In this document: positions 40,742 to 48,619 of the stretch, piece by piece | How positions within the stretch are numbered: the stretch's first letter is position 1 | Layout of the letters: the number at the start of each line of letters is the position of its first letter | Source: VRUE01 sp963703335 | Lineage (GTDB): Bacteria > Actinomycetota > Thermoleophilia > Solirubrobacterales > 70-9 | Direction of reading: 5' to 3' | NCBI GenBank assembly: GCA_963703335.1 | Contig: OY969812.1 | Span: forward strand, 1,364,001 to 1,428,000 | DNA length: 64,000 nucleotides | Program-made: the position numbers and the translations under genes | The notes under the pieces: generated by a model | The model's input: only the letters and a program-made list of their open reading frames with translations | The model's database searches: none | What the model was told of the DNA's origin: nothing

Positions 40742-41011
40742 TTAAGACAAACCTTCCCTGGCCTCGCGCACCAAGGTAACCGCCTCGGGGAAAAGGACGC
40801 GGATCGCATCGCGGACCTGCATCGCCTGCCGGTCGGGATCGCCGGTGAGGTCGAGCTGGCCGATCGAGGCGACGGTCATCTCGACGGCGAGCTTGATCGC
40901 GTTGTCGGCCCAGGCGACGCGCTGGGAAGATTGCATCTGCTCTGAGAGCTCCTCCATGCGGGCGCGGAACTCGTCAGGGTCACCGAAGAGGTTGAAGGGA
41001 CTGCCCTCCAT
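40742..41011 (-). CDS. Small hypothetical protein
   Basis: An 89-residue, mostly helical acidic protein (EGSPFNLFGDPDEFRARMEELSEQMQSSQ, then NAIKLAVEMTVASIGQLDLTGD). No recognised family. ATG 41011 follows TATTCA and six bases, fitting the leaderless pattern; the open frame upstream to 41254 is antisense to the next gene. Confidence 0.6.
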   Translation of the reverse strand: MEGSPFNLFGDPDEFRARMEELSEQMQSSQRVAWADNAIKLAVEMTVASIGQLDLTGDPDRQAMQVRDAIRVLFPEAVTLVREAREGLS

Positions 41012-41086
41012 GCCACATGAATAGCAGAAGGCAGTTGCGAAACGAAATTGCGACGCTTTGCGCACCACCCGCGCGCCTGTCCTTTC

Positions 41087-41092
41087 TAGCGT
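41087..41092 (+). promoter_or_regulatory. Leaderless -10 box (TAGCGT)
   Basis: TAGCGT, seven bases, ATG 41100. Confidence 0.5.
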
Positions 41093-41099
41093 CCCCGCC

Positions 41100-41759
41100 A
41101 TGCAGAGCAGACGGGAGGGAGAACGCGGATCGGCGAGTGTCGAGCAAGCGGGGCTTGCCGCGCTGGTCGCCCTACTGCTGCTCGCTGCAATCGCGGCAGT
41201 CTCGGCGGGTGGCGAAATCGATGCCGGTCGCAGCCTCGCGGGCGCAATCTCCAAGCGCCTCTCCTGCGCTCCCCGCCTCCCGGACGCTTGCCGCCACCAC
41301 CCGCTTGTGCCCGCCTACGGCTGGCCGCTTGCCCGCCTCGCCCGCGCCCTGGCTCCGCTGCCCGTCGCCAGACCTGGCCCCTCCGGCCTGCCTCTCGTGC
41401 CCGTCGACTTCCGCTACTGCCGCCGCGAAAGCTGCGCCGTCGCCGCCGGCAGCCACCTCACCGCCTCGCGTCGGCGAACCACGGCCTTCGTCCAGATCGA
41501 GGACCGACGCCGCTCCCTCGGCTGGGTCGAGCTCACCTACTGGCTCTACCGCCCCGGCCTTGGCTGGGAGCGAGTCGTCCGTCGCGTCGGGGCAGCCGAG
41601 GTCGGCGCCGCCCACGACATTCCCGTCCTCCTCCAAGACGACCCCGCGCTGATCCCCCTCGAGACCCTGCCCGGCCGCAACCACTACGACTTCCCGACCT
41701 CCGAGCGCCCGCCCTGGCAATGGCACGCCCGCGGCCTCTACCCCGGCTGGTCGAGCTGA
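41100..41759 (+). CDS. Hypothetical protein with pilin/TadE-like N-terminus
   Basis: About 219 residues. The N-terminus RGSASVEQAGLAALVALLLLAAIAAVSAGGE has the hydrophilic leader, Glu and hydrophobic stretch typical of Flp-pilin or TadE-like proteins, so it is probably membrane-anchored or secreted. The rest contains four Cys (LSCAPRLPDACRH, FRYCRRESCAVAAG), possibly two disulfides. No pilus assembly genes are nearby. Function unknown. Confidence 0.65.
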   Translation: MQSRREGERGSASVEQAGLAALVALLLLAAIAAVSAGGEIDAGRSLAGAISKRLSCAPRLPDACRHHPLVPAYGWPLARLARALAPLPVARPGPSGLPLVPVDFRYCRRESCAVAAGSHLTASRRRTTAFVQIEDRRRSLGWVELTYWLYRPGLGWERVVRRVGAAEVGAAHDIPVLLQDDPALIPLETLPGRNHYDFPTSERPPWQWHARGLYPGWSS

Positions 41760-41767
41760 CCACTCCC

Positions 41768-41816
41768 GAACTGCATCAACTTTTCCCTCTGCCGGATAGA
41801 GAAGTTGATGCGGTTC
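41768..41816. terminator. Bidirectional hairpin between convergent genes
   Basis: GAACTGCATCAACTT (41768-41782) pairs with AAGTTGATGCGGTTC (41802-41816), 14 of 15 positions. It lies between the pilin-like protein and the YbhN-like protein. Confidence 0.65.
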
Positions 41817-41835
41817 GCCCTTGGGGGCCGGCGGG

Positions 41836-42837
41836 TCAGGGGGTGCCGGCGGGGGCACTCGCCTGCGTCGCTTCGGCTTCTGCGGCCTCGTCCTGGGCCT
41901 GGCGGACCAGGCCTTTCCAGTCTGTCGTGCGGAAAACGAGCAGGATCGCGGCGAAGCCGAGGAAGACGGACCAGGCCGCCATCGCGATCTGGGTGCCGAC
42001 CGAGAAGGAGAGCACGGCGGCGCGAGAGGGGCCGTGCAGGGTGGCAACGAGCAGCGCCTGCTGGGCGCCGGCGCCGCCGGGGGTGAAGGGGACGATCGTG
42101 GCGATCGCCTGCACGCTCATCACCAGCAGCACGTTGCCGAAGGAGCCGCCGATGCCGAAGGCCTCGAGGAAGAACCAGAAGGCGCCGAAACGGCAGAGCC
42201 AGCCGACCCCCTGCCAGGCGGCGACCTGACGAACGTAGCGGCGGGGCTGGGTGAGGATCACCAGTCCCTGCCTGACCCGCGCCCAGAAACGCCGCACGTG
42301 GTGTGCGAGGTAGTAGATACCGATCGCGAGCGCCAGCAGCAGCACCCCAGTGGCGATCAGGAGCGTCCTCGGGTGATTGACCCAGAAGGAGATCTCGAAG
42401 GCGCGCGATTGAGGCAGCTGCGGCGGCTCGGGCAGCAGGCCCTGGGTGATCGCGTAGAGGAAAACAAGGATGCCGGCCGTGGTGTCGAAGACCGACTGGA
42501 CCAGGAAGGACGAGGTGACCGCCGGGTAGGAGGAGTCGGGGATCTGGCGCTTGACCAGGAAGACCTTGGTCACGTCACCGGCCCGCGCCGGCACGATCGC
42601 GTTGATGCCAGCGCCCGCGAGATAAGCCGCGCTCAGCTGCAGGAAGGAGATCGACTTGGCCGGGTAGGCCGCACGCAGCACGTTGCGCCAGGCCCAGGCG
42701 CGAGAGAGCTGCATCGCCAGCAGGAAGCCGAGAGCGATCACGAAGGGCGTCCAGCGGATGTCGGAGAGGTGCGCGAAGAATGAGCTCGACGCGTGGAAGA
42801 AGGAGTTGAAGCTGGATGCGAGATCGGCGTACGGCAT
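41836..42837 (-). CDS. YbhN/LPG-synthase-transmembrane-type flippase
   Basis: A 333-residue membrane protein with about eight helices matching the lysylphosphatidylglycerol synthase TM (UPF0104/YbhN) superfamily: LSAAYLAGAGINAIVPARAGDVTKVFLVKRQ is the conserved second-helix region and TPGGAGAQQALLVATL the later Gly-rich motif. It lacks the catalytic synthase domain, so lipid transport or flipping is more likely than aminoacylation. Its start lies 21 bases from the divergent sulfotransferase with overlapping -10 boxes. Confidence 0.82.
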   Translation of the reverse strand: MPYADLASSFNSFFHASSSFFAHLSDIRWTPFVIALGFLLAMQLSRAWAWRNVLRAAYPAKSISFLQLSAAYLAGAGINAIVPARAGDVTKVFLVKRQIPDSSYPAVTSSFLVQSVFDTTAGILVFLYAITQGLLPEPPQLPQSRAFEISFWVNHPRTLLIATGVLLLALAIGIYYLAHHVRRFWARVRQGLVILTQPRRYVRQVAAWQGVGWLCRFGAFWFFLEAFGIGGSFGNVLLVMSVQAIATIVPFTPGGAGAQQALLVATLHGPSRAAVLSFSVGTQIAMAAWSVFLGFAAILLVFRTTDWKGLVRQAQDEAAEAEATQASAPAGTP

Positions 42838-42843
42838 CGCAGC

Positions 42844-42849
42844 TACACT
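42844..42849 (+). promoter_or_regulatory. -10 box (TACACT), overlapping divergent pair
   Basis: TACACT, nine bases, GTG 42859. Confidence 0.5.
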
Positions 42850-42850
42850 A
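42845..42850 (-). promoter_or_regulatory. -10 box (TAGTGT), overlapping divergent pair
   Basis: Minus strand TAGTGT, seven bases, ATG 42837. Confidence 0.55.
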
Positions 42851-42858
42851 GCCCGCTC

Positions 42859-43848
42859 GTGTCAGAGGCCGAGACCCAGATCGCCGCTGAGCAGGCCCCC
42901 CGCGACCCCGCCGACGAGGCGATGTGCGCGCGTGCCCGCGAGCGCTACACCGCGGACCGTAAAAGCCGCTTCCGCCGCCGGCGCAAGCGCCATGCGGAAC
43001 TGCCCAACCTGATCATCATCGGCGGCCTCAAGTGCGGCACGACGAGCATCCACCACTACCTCGGCCTGCATCCGGAAGTCCAGATGTCAAAGCCAAAGGA
43101 GCTCAACTTCTTCGCCCGGGAGCTCAACTGGGACCTCGGGCTCGACTGGTACGCGAGCCGCTTCGACGACCGCTTCAAGGTGCGCGGCGAGTCCTCCCCC
43201 CACTACACCAACCTGCCGCGCTTCAGCGGCTGCGCCGAGCGCATCCGCGAGCACTGCCCGGACGCCCGCCTCCTCTACATGGTCCGCGACCCGATCAAGC
43301 GCATCCTCTCCCACTGGGTTCACGCCAGCGGGGCCGGATATGAGACCGGCGAGCTGGTCGCGGTCCTCTCGCAGCCCGAGACCTCCTACATGAACCGCTC
43401 CAAGTACTGGCTGCAGCTGCAGCCCTACCTCGAGCACTTCGATCGCGAGCAGATCGAGATCATCACCCAAGAGGAGCTGCAGTCCGAACGCGAGGAGACG
43501 ATGCGCAAGGCCTTCCGCTTCGCCGGCGTCGACGAGAACTTCACCTCCGAGCAGTTCGACCGCGAGTGGGAGAAGTCGAGCGCCAAGCAGGGCGACAAAT
43601 ACCAGTTCATGGAGAAGCTGATCAAGCTGCCGGGCTTCCGCTCCTTCGACCGCAACTTCGACCGCCTGCCCGAGTCGATGCGCTGGATCGTCGAGAAGGC
43701 CGTCCACGATCCCGAGAAGCCCCCCGCCCCGAAGCCAAAGCTCCCCGATGATCTCTTCGAAACGGTCCGCGCCCGCTTCACGAGCGACGTCGCCGAGTTG
43801 CAGAAGTTCGCCGGCCGCGAGTTCGCCGGCTGGCACGACTACTCCTGA
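42859..43848 (+). CDS. Sulfotransferase family protein
   Basis: About 329 residues. The 5'-phosphosulfate loop is NLIIIGGLKCGTTSIHHYLGLHPEV, and the 3'-phosphate motif is MVRDPIKRILSHWVH, so it should use PAPS to sulfate a carbohydrate or lipid. GTG 42859 (SEAETQIAAEQAP) is preferred over the upstream in-frame 42793 start, which lies inside the divergent gene. The acceptor is unknown. Confidence 0.88.
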   Translation: MSEAETQIAAEQAPRDPADEAMCARARERYTADRKSRFRRRRKRHAELPNLIIIGGLKCGTTSIHHYLGLHPEVQMSKPKELNFFARELNWDLGLDWYASRFDDRFKVRGESSPHYTNLPRFSGCAERIREHCPDARLLYMVRDPIKRILSHWVHASGAGYETGELVAVLSQPETSYMNRSKYWLQLQPYLEHFDREQIEIITQEELQSEREETMRKAFRFAGVDENFTSEQFDREWEKSSAKQGDKYQFMEKLIKLPGFRSFDRNFDRLPESMRWIVEKAVHDPEKPPAPKPKLPDDLFETVRARFTSDVAELQKFAGREFAGWHDYS

Positions 43849-43856
43849 GCAACCGC

Positions 43857-43901
43857 TGACTTCCCGTTTTTTCGCGTATGCCACGAATAACCGGGAAGTC
43901 A
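43857..43901. terminator. Hairpin after the sulfotransferase
   Basis: TGACTTCCCG (43857-43866) pairs with CGGGAAGTCA (43892-43901); the 5' loop has TTTTTT. It sits just upstream of the next gene's -10 box. Confidence 0.6.
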
Positions 43902-43907
43902 CCCGAA

Positions 43908-43913
43908 TAGGCT
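43908..43913 (+). promoter_or_regulatory. Leaderless -10 box (TAGGCT)
   Basis: TAGGCT, seven bases, ATG 43921. Confidence 0.5.
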
Positions 43914-43920
43914 TCGCCGC

Positions 43921-44484
43921 ATGAGGCGGCTGATCCCGAGTCTCGGCGAGACGACGATCGAGGAGCAACTCGACTCCTACCGGCCCCGGGAGGAGGTGCG
44001 TGACGAGCGGCCGTTCGTGGCGATGAACTTCGCCGCGACCGTCGACGGGCGGGCGACGATCGGCGGCGTCTCAGGTCCAATCGGCTCCGACACCGATACG
44101 GCGATGCTGGCCGGGCTGCGCACCCGCTTCGACGCGGTGATGATTGGTGCCGGGACGATGCGGGCCGAGCACTACAGCGGCCTCGAGAAGCGCCTGATCG
44201 TGGTCGAAAGCGGGCCGGACGGACGGGTCGACCTCGTGGCTCTCTTGCGCTCTCTCCGCGAGGAGGGCCTCAGGGCGCTTCTCTGCGAGGGCGGTCCCAC
44301 CCTTCACGGTGCCCTGCAGGCGGCGGGACTGGTCGACGAGCTCTTCCTGACCATCGCGCCGAAGCTGGCCGGCGGCGGCGCGCCCCGCATCGTCGAGGGC
44401 ACCCTGCCGGAGGTCGCCGAGCTGGAGCTGGCCTGGCTGCTGGAGGAGGACGGCGAGCTCTTCGCCCGCTACCGCCACCGCTGA
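43921..44484 (+). CDS. RibD C-terminal/dihydrofolate-reductase-like pyrimidine reductase
   Basis: A 187-residue reductase domain: RPFVAMNFAATVDGRATIGGVSGPIGS is the RibD-C substrate loop, RFDAVMIGAGTMRAEHY the nucleotide region, and LCEGGPTLHGALQAAGLVDELFLTIAPKLAGGG the C-terminal signature. There is no deaminase domain, so it is a stand-alone NADPH-dependent reductase of riboflavin-type pathways or a related role. Slightly short for the family. Likely transcribed from its own promoter. Confidence 0.85.
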   Translation: MRRLIPSLGETTIEEQLDSYRPREEVRDERPFVAMNFAATVDGRATIGGVSGPIGSDTDTAMLAGLRTRFDAVMIGAGTMRAEHYSGLEKRLIVVESGPDGRVDLVALLRSLREEGLRALLCEGGPTLHGALQAAGLVDELFLTIAPKLAGGGAPRIVEGTLPEVAELELAWLLEEDGELFARYRHR

Positions 44485-44486
44485 GT

Positions 44487-44492
44487 TAGGTT
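44487..44492 (+). promoter_or_regulatory. Leaderless -10 box (TAGGTT)
   Basis: TAGGTT, six bases, ATG 44499. Confidence 0.5.
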
Positions 44493-44498
44493 TCCCCG

Positions 44499-45761
44499 AT
44501 GGACTTCACGCCCAGCCCCCAGGTCGAGACCCTGCGCGAGCGCGTTCTCGACTTCATGGACGCGCACATCTATCCGCAGGAGCGGGAGATCATGGAGGCG
44601 CTCGATGCCGAGGTGGCGCCGGGCGTGCCCTTCCCGAAGATCCTGGTCGAGATTCGCGAGCGAGCGCGTTCGGAGGGGCTCTGGAACCTCTTCATGCCCG
44701 AGGAGCGCTTCGGCCCCGGGCTGACCAACTGGGAGTACGGGCTGCTCTGTGAGGAGATGGGACGCAGCCCGGTCGCGGCGCCGATGGCCTTCAACTGCGC
44801 CGCGCCCGACACCGGCAACATGGAGATCCTCGCCGAGCATGGCAGCGACGAGCAGCGCGAAAGGTGGCTGGAGCCGCTGCTCGAGGGCCAGATCCGCTCC
44901 TGCTTCTCGATGACCGAGCCCGAGGTCTCCGGCTCCGATCCCACACTCCTGCAGGCGCGCGCGACGCTTGACGGCGACGAGTGGGTGATCGACGGGCACA
45001 AGTGGTTCACCTCTGGTGCCGTCGGCGCCGAGCTGGCGATCGCGATGGTCGTCACCGACCCCGAGGCCAACCCCTACGCCCGTGCCTCGATGATCTGCGT
45101 GCCGACCGACGCGCCCGGCTTCAACCTGGTGCGACCGATTCCGGTGATGGGCCACGACAAAGGCCCCGGCCACTGCGAGATCCGCTACGAAGAATGCCGC
45201 GTCCCCAAGGCCAACCTGCTCGGCGGCCAGGGGATGGGCTTCGTCGTCGCCCAGGACCGCCTCGGCCCCGGCCGCATCCACCACTGCATGCGGGCGATCG
45301 GCACCGCCGAGCGGGCGCTGGAAATGATGTGCAACCGCGCCAACGAGCGCCAGGCCTTCGGCGGCCCGCTGGGCGAGAAGCAGTTCGTCCAGGAGGCGAT
45401 CGCCGCCTCGCGGATGGAGATCGACCAGGCCCGCCTGCTCACCCTCTACGCCGCCTGGAAGATGGACACCGAGGGCAAGCGCGCCGCCCGCCAGGCGATC
45501 TCCGCGATCAAGATCATCGCCGCCAACATGGTCATGGACGTCCTCGACCGCGCGATCCAGATCCACGGCTCACTCGGCATGACCGACGACACCCCCCTCG
45601 CCGCCCTCTGGCGCTTCAGCCGCATGCTCCGCCTCGCCGACGGCCCCGACGAGGTCCACAAGATGGTCCTAGCCCGCCGCGAGCTCAACCGCTGGGCCAA
45701 GCGCGCCGAGGCCGAGGCTGCGGGAGAGCTGGATCCCAAGCATGCCCGCAGAGCCATTTAG
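44499..45761 (+). CDS. Acyl-CoA dehydrogenase, long ACAD10/11-like type
   Basis: A 420-residue FAD enzyme. Signatures are CFSMTEPEVSGSDPTLLQARA (FAD/substrate), DRLGPGRIHHCMRAIGTAERALEMMCNRANERQAFGGPLGEKQ and IQIHGSLGMTDDTPLAALWRFSRMLRLADGPDEVHK. The wording of these motifs is closest to the ACAD10/11 and FadE10-like group rather than short-chain enzymes. A phosphotransferase of the type that accompanies such enzymes is at 48620-49687. Beta-oxidation or hydroxyacyl-CoA catabolism inferred. Confidence 0.9.
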   Translation: MDFTPSPQVETLRERVLDFMDAHIYPQEREIMEALDAEVAPGVPFPKILVEIRERARSEGLWNLFMPEERFGPGLTNWEYGLLCEEMGRSPVAAPMAFNCAAPDTGNMEILAEHGSDEQRERWLEPLLEGQIRSCFSMTEPEVSGSDPTLLQARATLDGDEWVIDGHKWFTSGAVGAELAIAMVVTDPEANPYARASMICVPTDAPGFNLVRPIPVMGHDKGPGHCEIRYEECRVPKANLLGGQGMGFVVAQDRLGPGRIHHCMRAIGTAERALEMMCNRANERQAFGGPLGEKQFVQEAIAASRMEIDQARLLTLYAAWKMDTEGKRAARQAISAIKIIAANMVMDVLDRAIQIHGSLGMTDDTPLAALWRFSRMLRLADGPDEVHKMVLARRELNRWAKRAEAEAAGELDPKHARRAI

Positions 45762-45777
45762 TCAATATCACATCTGA

Positions 45778-45783
45778 TAATCT
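45778..45783 (+). promoter_or_regulatory. Leaderless -10 box (TAATCT) for the nucleotidyltransferase pair
   Basis: TAATCT, six bases, GTG 45790. Surrounded by unusually AT-rich sequence. Confidence 0.5.
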
Positions 45784-45789
45784 CGATCG

Positions 45790-46476
45790 GTGAAAGTTGC
45801 CGACCGAGATCCACAGTTCGTAGCCCTCCTCGAGTCAGCTGCACACCTGCAGCGACTGGTTCCCGGTGCCGTACTGGTTGGTGGATCGGCGGCGATTCTC
45901 TACGCCAACCATCGTGAATCTCGTGACCACGGTCACGTCGTCGCCGACCTCGCAGACCGCTTCGAAATGGTTCTCGAAGCGGTCGAGGAAGACGAGGGGT
46001 GGGCAACCAATCGAGTGACCCCGGGCAAGGTGATCCTCGGCAACCTCGATGGCATCGAGGCCGGTGTCCGCCAGATGATCCGAAAGGTCCCCTTGGAGGT
46101 CACGACGATCTCCGTTCCCTCTGGTGGGGAGGTAACGGTGCCGACAATTGAAGAGACCCTGCGAATCAAGGCATTTCTGATCGTTCGCCGCAACCAAACC
46201 CGCGACTACTTGGACCTTGCAGCGCTCGCGGAGGGCATGGGCGCTGACCAGGCAGCAGAGACCCTGGACCAGATTGACGACTACTACGCGGATCAGCACA
46301 GCGATGGAGACGGCGTTGCTTCTCAGCTCGTGCGCCAGCTTTCGGACCCGCAGCCCGTTGATCGGGCCGTAATCGATCAACTCGCCTCCTACCGCCGACT
46401 GCGCAAGCAGTGGAGTAACTGGGATGCGGTCACGGCGACCCTGGGCAACGTCGCAGCACGCATGGTGCATCGATGA
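45790..46476 (+). CDS. AbiEii-like nucleotidyltransferase (candidate toxin)
   Basis: A 228-residue protein of the nucleotidyltransferase fold. AVLVGGSAAILYANHRESRDHGHVVADL has the GGS and the acidic residue pattern expected in AbiEii/AbiGii-type enzymes, although the usual D-x-D is replaced by RDHGHVVAD. LRIKAFLIVRRNQTRDYLDLAAL matches the family's later K...RDxxDL segment. The next gene overlaps by four bases and encodes a helix-turn-helix protein, as in type IV toxin-antitoxin pairs but in reversed order. Toxicity is inference. Confidence 0.72.
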   Translation: MKVADRDPQFVALLESAAHLQRLVPGAVLVGGSAAILYANHRESRDHGHVVADLADRFEMVLEAVEEDEGWATNRVTPGKVILGNLDGIEAGVRQMIRKVPLEVTTISVPSGGEVTVPTIEETLRIKAFLIVRRNQTRDYLDLAALAEGMGADQAAETLDQIDDYYADQHSDGDGVASQLVRQLSDPQPVDRAVIDQLASYRRLRKQWSNWDAVTATLGNVAARMVHR

Positions 46477-47048
46477 GCACTCTTGTTTTTCGTAACGTCG
46501 ACGCCTCGCCCAGCGACCCGGTCTCAGACTGGCCGCTTGAGGCAATCCAAACCGCTCTCGAACGTGGAGGCCTTTCCGACTGGCGACCCCTCGCCGCCGC
46601 GATCCAGGCTCAGCCCTGGGGAGCCGTAGCTCGCCGGGTTGAAAACGTTTTGACCTATAGCCGTCCTTACGGCATAACCCAGGCAATGGAACGGGTCATA
46701 TCCCTTGCGCGAAGCAAGGCAGAGGAAGAGGAGCGAGAGGCTGTCGCGGCTGAAATCATCAGGCTCATAGCCATATCCGGTCTTTCCCGCGCCGAATTCG
46801 CCTCACGGATTGGGACCTCTCCCTCTCGACTTTCTACCTATGCCACCGGCAAGGTCACCCCCTCGGCGGCACTGATGCTGCGCATGGCCAGTGCTGCGGG
46901 CAAGATGGCTGCGGTCAGGGAGCCCGAACGCATACGTGCTGGTCGAGATCTCCTGGCAATTCGCCCTCCTGACGGCCAAGAGCCCGACTGGGAGGAGCAG
47001 AAGAGGGAGATGCTCGACGCTCGTGCGCGGAAGCTGGACGGCGCCTGA
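46473..47048 (+). CDS. XRE-type helix-turn-helix protein (candidate antitoxin)
   Basis: A 191-residue protein. Residues about 95-145 form an XRE-like helix-turn-helix (AAEIIRLIAISGLSRAEFASRIGTSPSRLSTYATGKVTPSAALMLRM). The N-terminal half (DWPLEAIQTALERGGLSDWRPLAAAIQAQPWGAVARRVENVL) looks like the region that accompanies nucleotidyltransferase toxins. Overlap with the preceding gene implies coupled synthesis. Probably represses the pair and neutralises the partner. Confidence 0.75.
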   Translation: MSTLVFRNVDASPSDPVSDWPLEAIQTALERGGLSDWRPLAAAIQAQPWGAVARRVENVLTYSRPYGITQAMERVISLARSKAEEEEREAVAAEIIRLIAISGLSRAEFASRIGTSPSRLSTYATGKVTPSAALMLRMASAAGKMAAVREPERIRAGRDLLAIRPPDGQEPDWEEQKREMLDARARKLDGA

Positions 47049-47072
47049 GCCTTCCTTTGTACGACCGCGCCG

Positions 47073-47672
47073 CTAGTAGAGGATCAGGAAGAAGCCGGCG
47101 TCGACCGCTTCGAATTTGCCGCTGGTTTCGCGCGGGTTGACGAAGGCTTGGGTGCCCACCGGGCAGACAGGGCCCTGGCCGGTGTCGAACTGGATCGAGA
47201 CGTTTTTCCCGGCCTCGGAGTAGTCGATCGTCGCGACGCCGCCGACCGGGGCAGGATTGAGGCCGGAGAAGCAGTAGAAGCCGATCGAAGGATGGGCGAC
47301 GTTGGCTTGGGCGATGCCGAAGCTGCCGGCAAGGACCGTGCCTGTGGTCGAGACGTTGGCGGAGCGGGCGAACTTTTCAGCCACCGGCGCGACGAAACCG
47401 GGGACGAGCTTCTGAACCGTCACCGAGCCATCGGCCAGCTTGCCGTTCGTCACGGCTGCTTTGGCGAGCCTGGCCGTCGAGATCGAGCCCTTCCTGATCT
47501 TCGAGGTCGTCACCGCGTTCCGCTTGATCTTCGCGGTCGTCACCGAAGCGCCCTTCAGTTCGTTGCTGCCGATCTTCTTGGCGGCAAAGGCGGCTCCCCC
47601 GCCGAGAACGAGGAAGACAGCGAGCGAGGACATCACGTTGGCGTAGGTGAGGCGTCTGCGGAGGCGTGCCAT
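47073..47672 (-). CDS. Secreted repeat protein, paralogue 1
   Basis: About 199 residues. The N-terminus RLRRRLTYANVMSSLAVFLVLGGGAAFAAKKIG is a signal or anchor. Residues about 25-85 hold short repeats of the type K(I/L)..(A/G)(S/A)VTT.KI (GASVTTAKIKRNAVTTSKIRKGSISTARLAKAAVTNGKL), predicted to form a regular left-handed or coiled surface. A beta-rich C-terminal domain with two Cys follows (FYCFSG, PVCPVG). Paralogous to the neighbouring gene. Function unknown. Confidence 0.78.
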   Translation of the reverse strand: MARLRRRLTYANVMSSLAVFLVLGGGAAFAAKKIGSNELKGASVTTAKIKRNAVTTSKIRKGSISTARLAKAAVTNGKLADGSVTVQKLVPGFVAPVAEKFARSANVSTTGTVLAGSFGIAQANVAHPSIGFYCFSGLNPAPVGGVATIDYSEAGKNVSIQFDTGQGPVCPVGTQAFVNPRETSGKFEAVDAGFFLILY

Positions 47673-47765
47673 GACCGCCGACGATTGCAAGAGCCTCCGG
47701 CCCTGTCAAGGGACAGGGCGCGAGGCGAGGCCGGGGCTAGGTGCTGGAGATGCGCCGAGGCGAGA

Positions 47766-47793
47766 AAAGGGCCGGGCAAAGCCCGGCCCTTTG
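47766..47793 (-). terminator. Rho-independent terminator of paralogue 2
   Basis: AGGGCCGGGCAAAGCCCGGCCCT is a perfect GC hairpin; read on the minus strand it is followed by TTTTCTC, matching an intrinsic terminator 20 bases after the stop of 47814-48506. Confidence 0.8.
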
Positions 47794-47813
47794 AGACTCG
47801 ATGTCGGTTCTGC

Positions 47814-48506
47814 CTAGTTGCTCGTGGCGAAACCGTGGAAGACGCATTCGTTACCGCCGACTTCGTCCTCCTCGTTGTAGGTGAAGTCGATGAATTTCAG
47901 ATTGCCACCGGAGTAGCGACCCTGACCGATCTCATCCGAGTGTGAATTCAGAGGAATTTCGAAGTTGACTCCCGGAGAGAAGGTATCTTCGTATTCCCAT
48001 TCGAAGTCTTCACCGCTTGCGTCAGATGTGTACGCGGAGATCTCACCGTCAGTAACGGTAGTCCTTGCGATTGCGGTTACCTCTCCGCCCGAGCAACTCG
48101 CAGAGATTTGGAGCCCGTTGAGATCGAGGATTTGCCTCTCTCCAATCGTACCGTTCCCCACCAAGCTGAAGGCGACGATACGGTTACCATCGACGGTTTG
48201 AGCATTTCCCGCATTGTCGGCATTGGTGGCGTGGGTTGCATTGGGAACGGTGCCAACGGTGCCTAGGTTCAGCTTGGCACCGGTTACAGCGCCGTTGGCG
48301 ATCTTGGGGGTGGTGACGGCGTTCTTCTTGATCTTGGAAGCGCTGACGGCTTCCTTCTTGATCTTGCCCGTCGTGATCGAGTTGCCCTTGATTTCGTTGC
48401 TGCCGATCTTCTTCGCGGCGTAGGCGCTGGCGCCACCGAGGACGAGGAAGACGGCGATCGAGGACATCACGTTTGCGTACGTGATGCGCTTGCGAATCTG
48501 CTTCAC
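47814..48506 (-). CDS. Secreted repeat protein, paralogue 2
   Basis: About 230 residues from GTG 48506, which lies eight bases after AAGGAG; the longer ORF to 49136 is antisense to the phosphotransferase. N-terminus KQIRKRITYANVMSSIAVFLVLGGASAYAAKKIGSNE and repeats IKGNSITTGKIKKEAVSASKIKKNAVTTPKIANGAVTGAKL match paralogue 1. A distinct C-terminal domain contains two Cys (SASCSGG, NECVFHG) and many acidic residues. Both genes are probably cell-surface proteins; composition is less GC-rich than average. Confidence 0.8.
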   Translation of the reverse strand: MKQIRKRITYANVMSSIAVFLVLGGASAYAAKKIGSNEIKGNSITTGKIKKEAVSASKIKKNAVTTPKIANGAVTGAKLNLGTVGTVPNATHATNADNAGNAQTVDGNRIVAFSLVGNGTIGERQILDLNGLQISASCSGGEVTAIARTTVTDGEISAYTSDASGEDFEWEYEDTFSPGVNFEIPLNSHSDEIGQGRYSGGNLKFIDFTYNEEDEVGGNECVFHGFATSN

Positions 48507-48619
48507 AAATAATCTCCTTGGGAGTTGAGGGAACGAGAGGCTCGTGGCCTGCTCAGTTTTCTTGCTGCAATGTGACCCTTTCAGGTTCGACCGAAAGATG
48601 TCAAGCGGCCTGGACCTCT

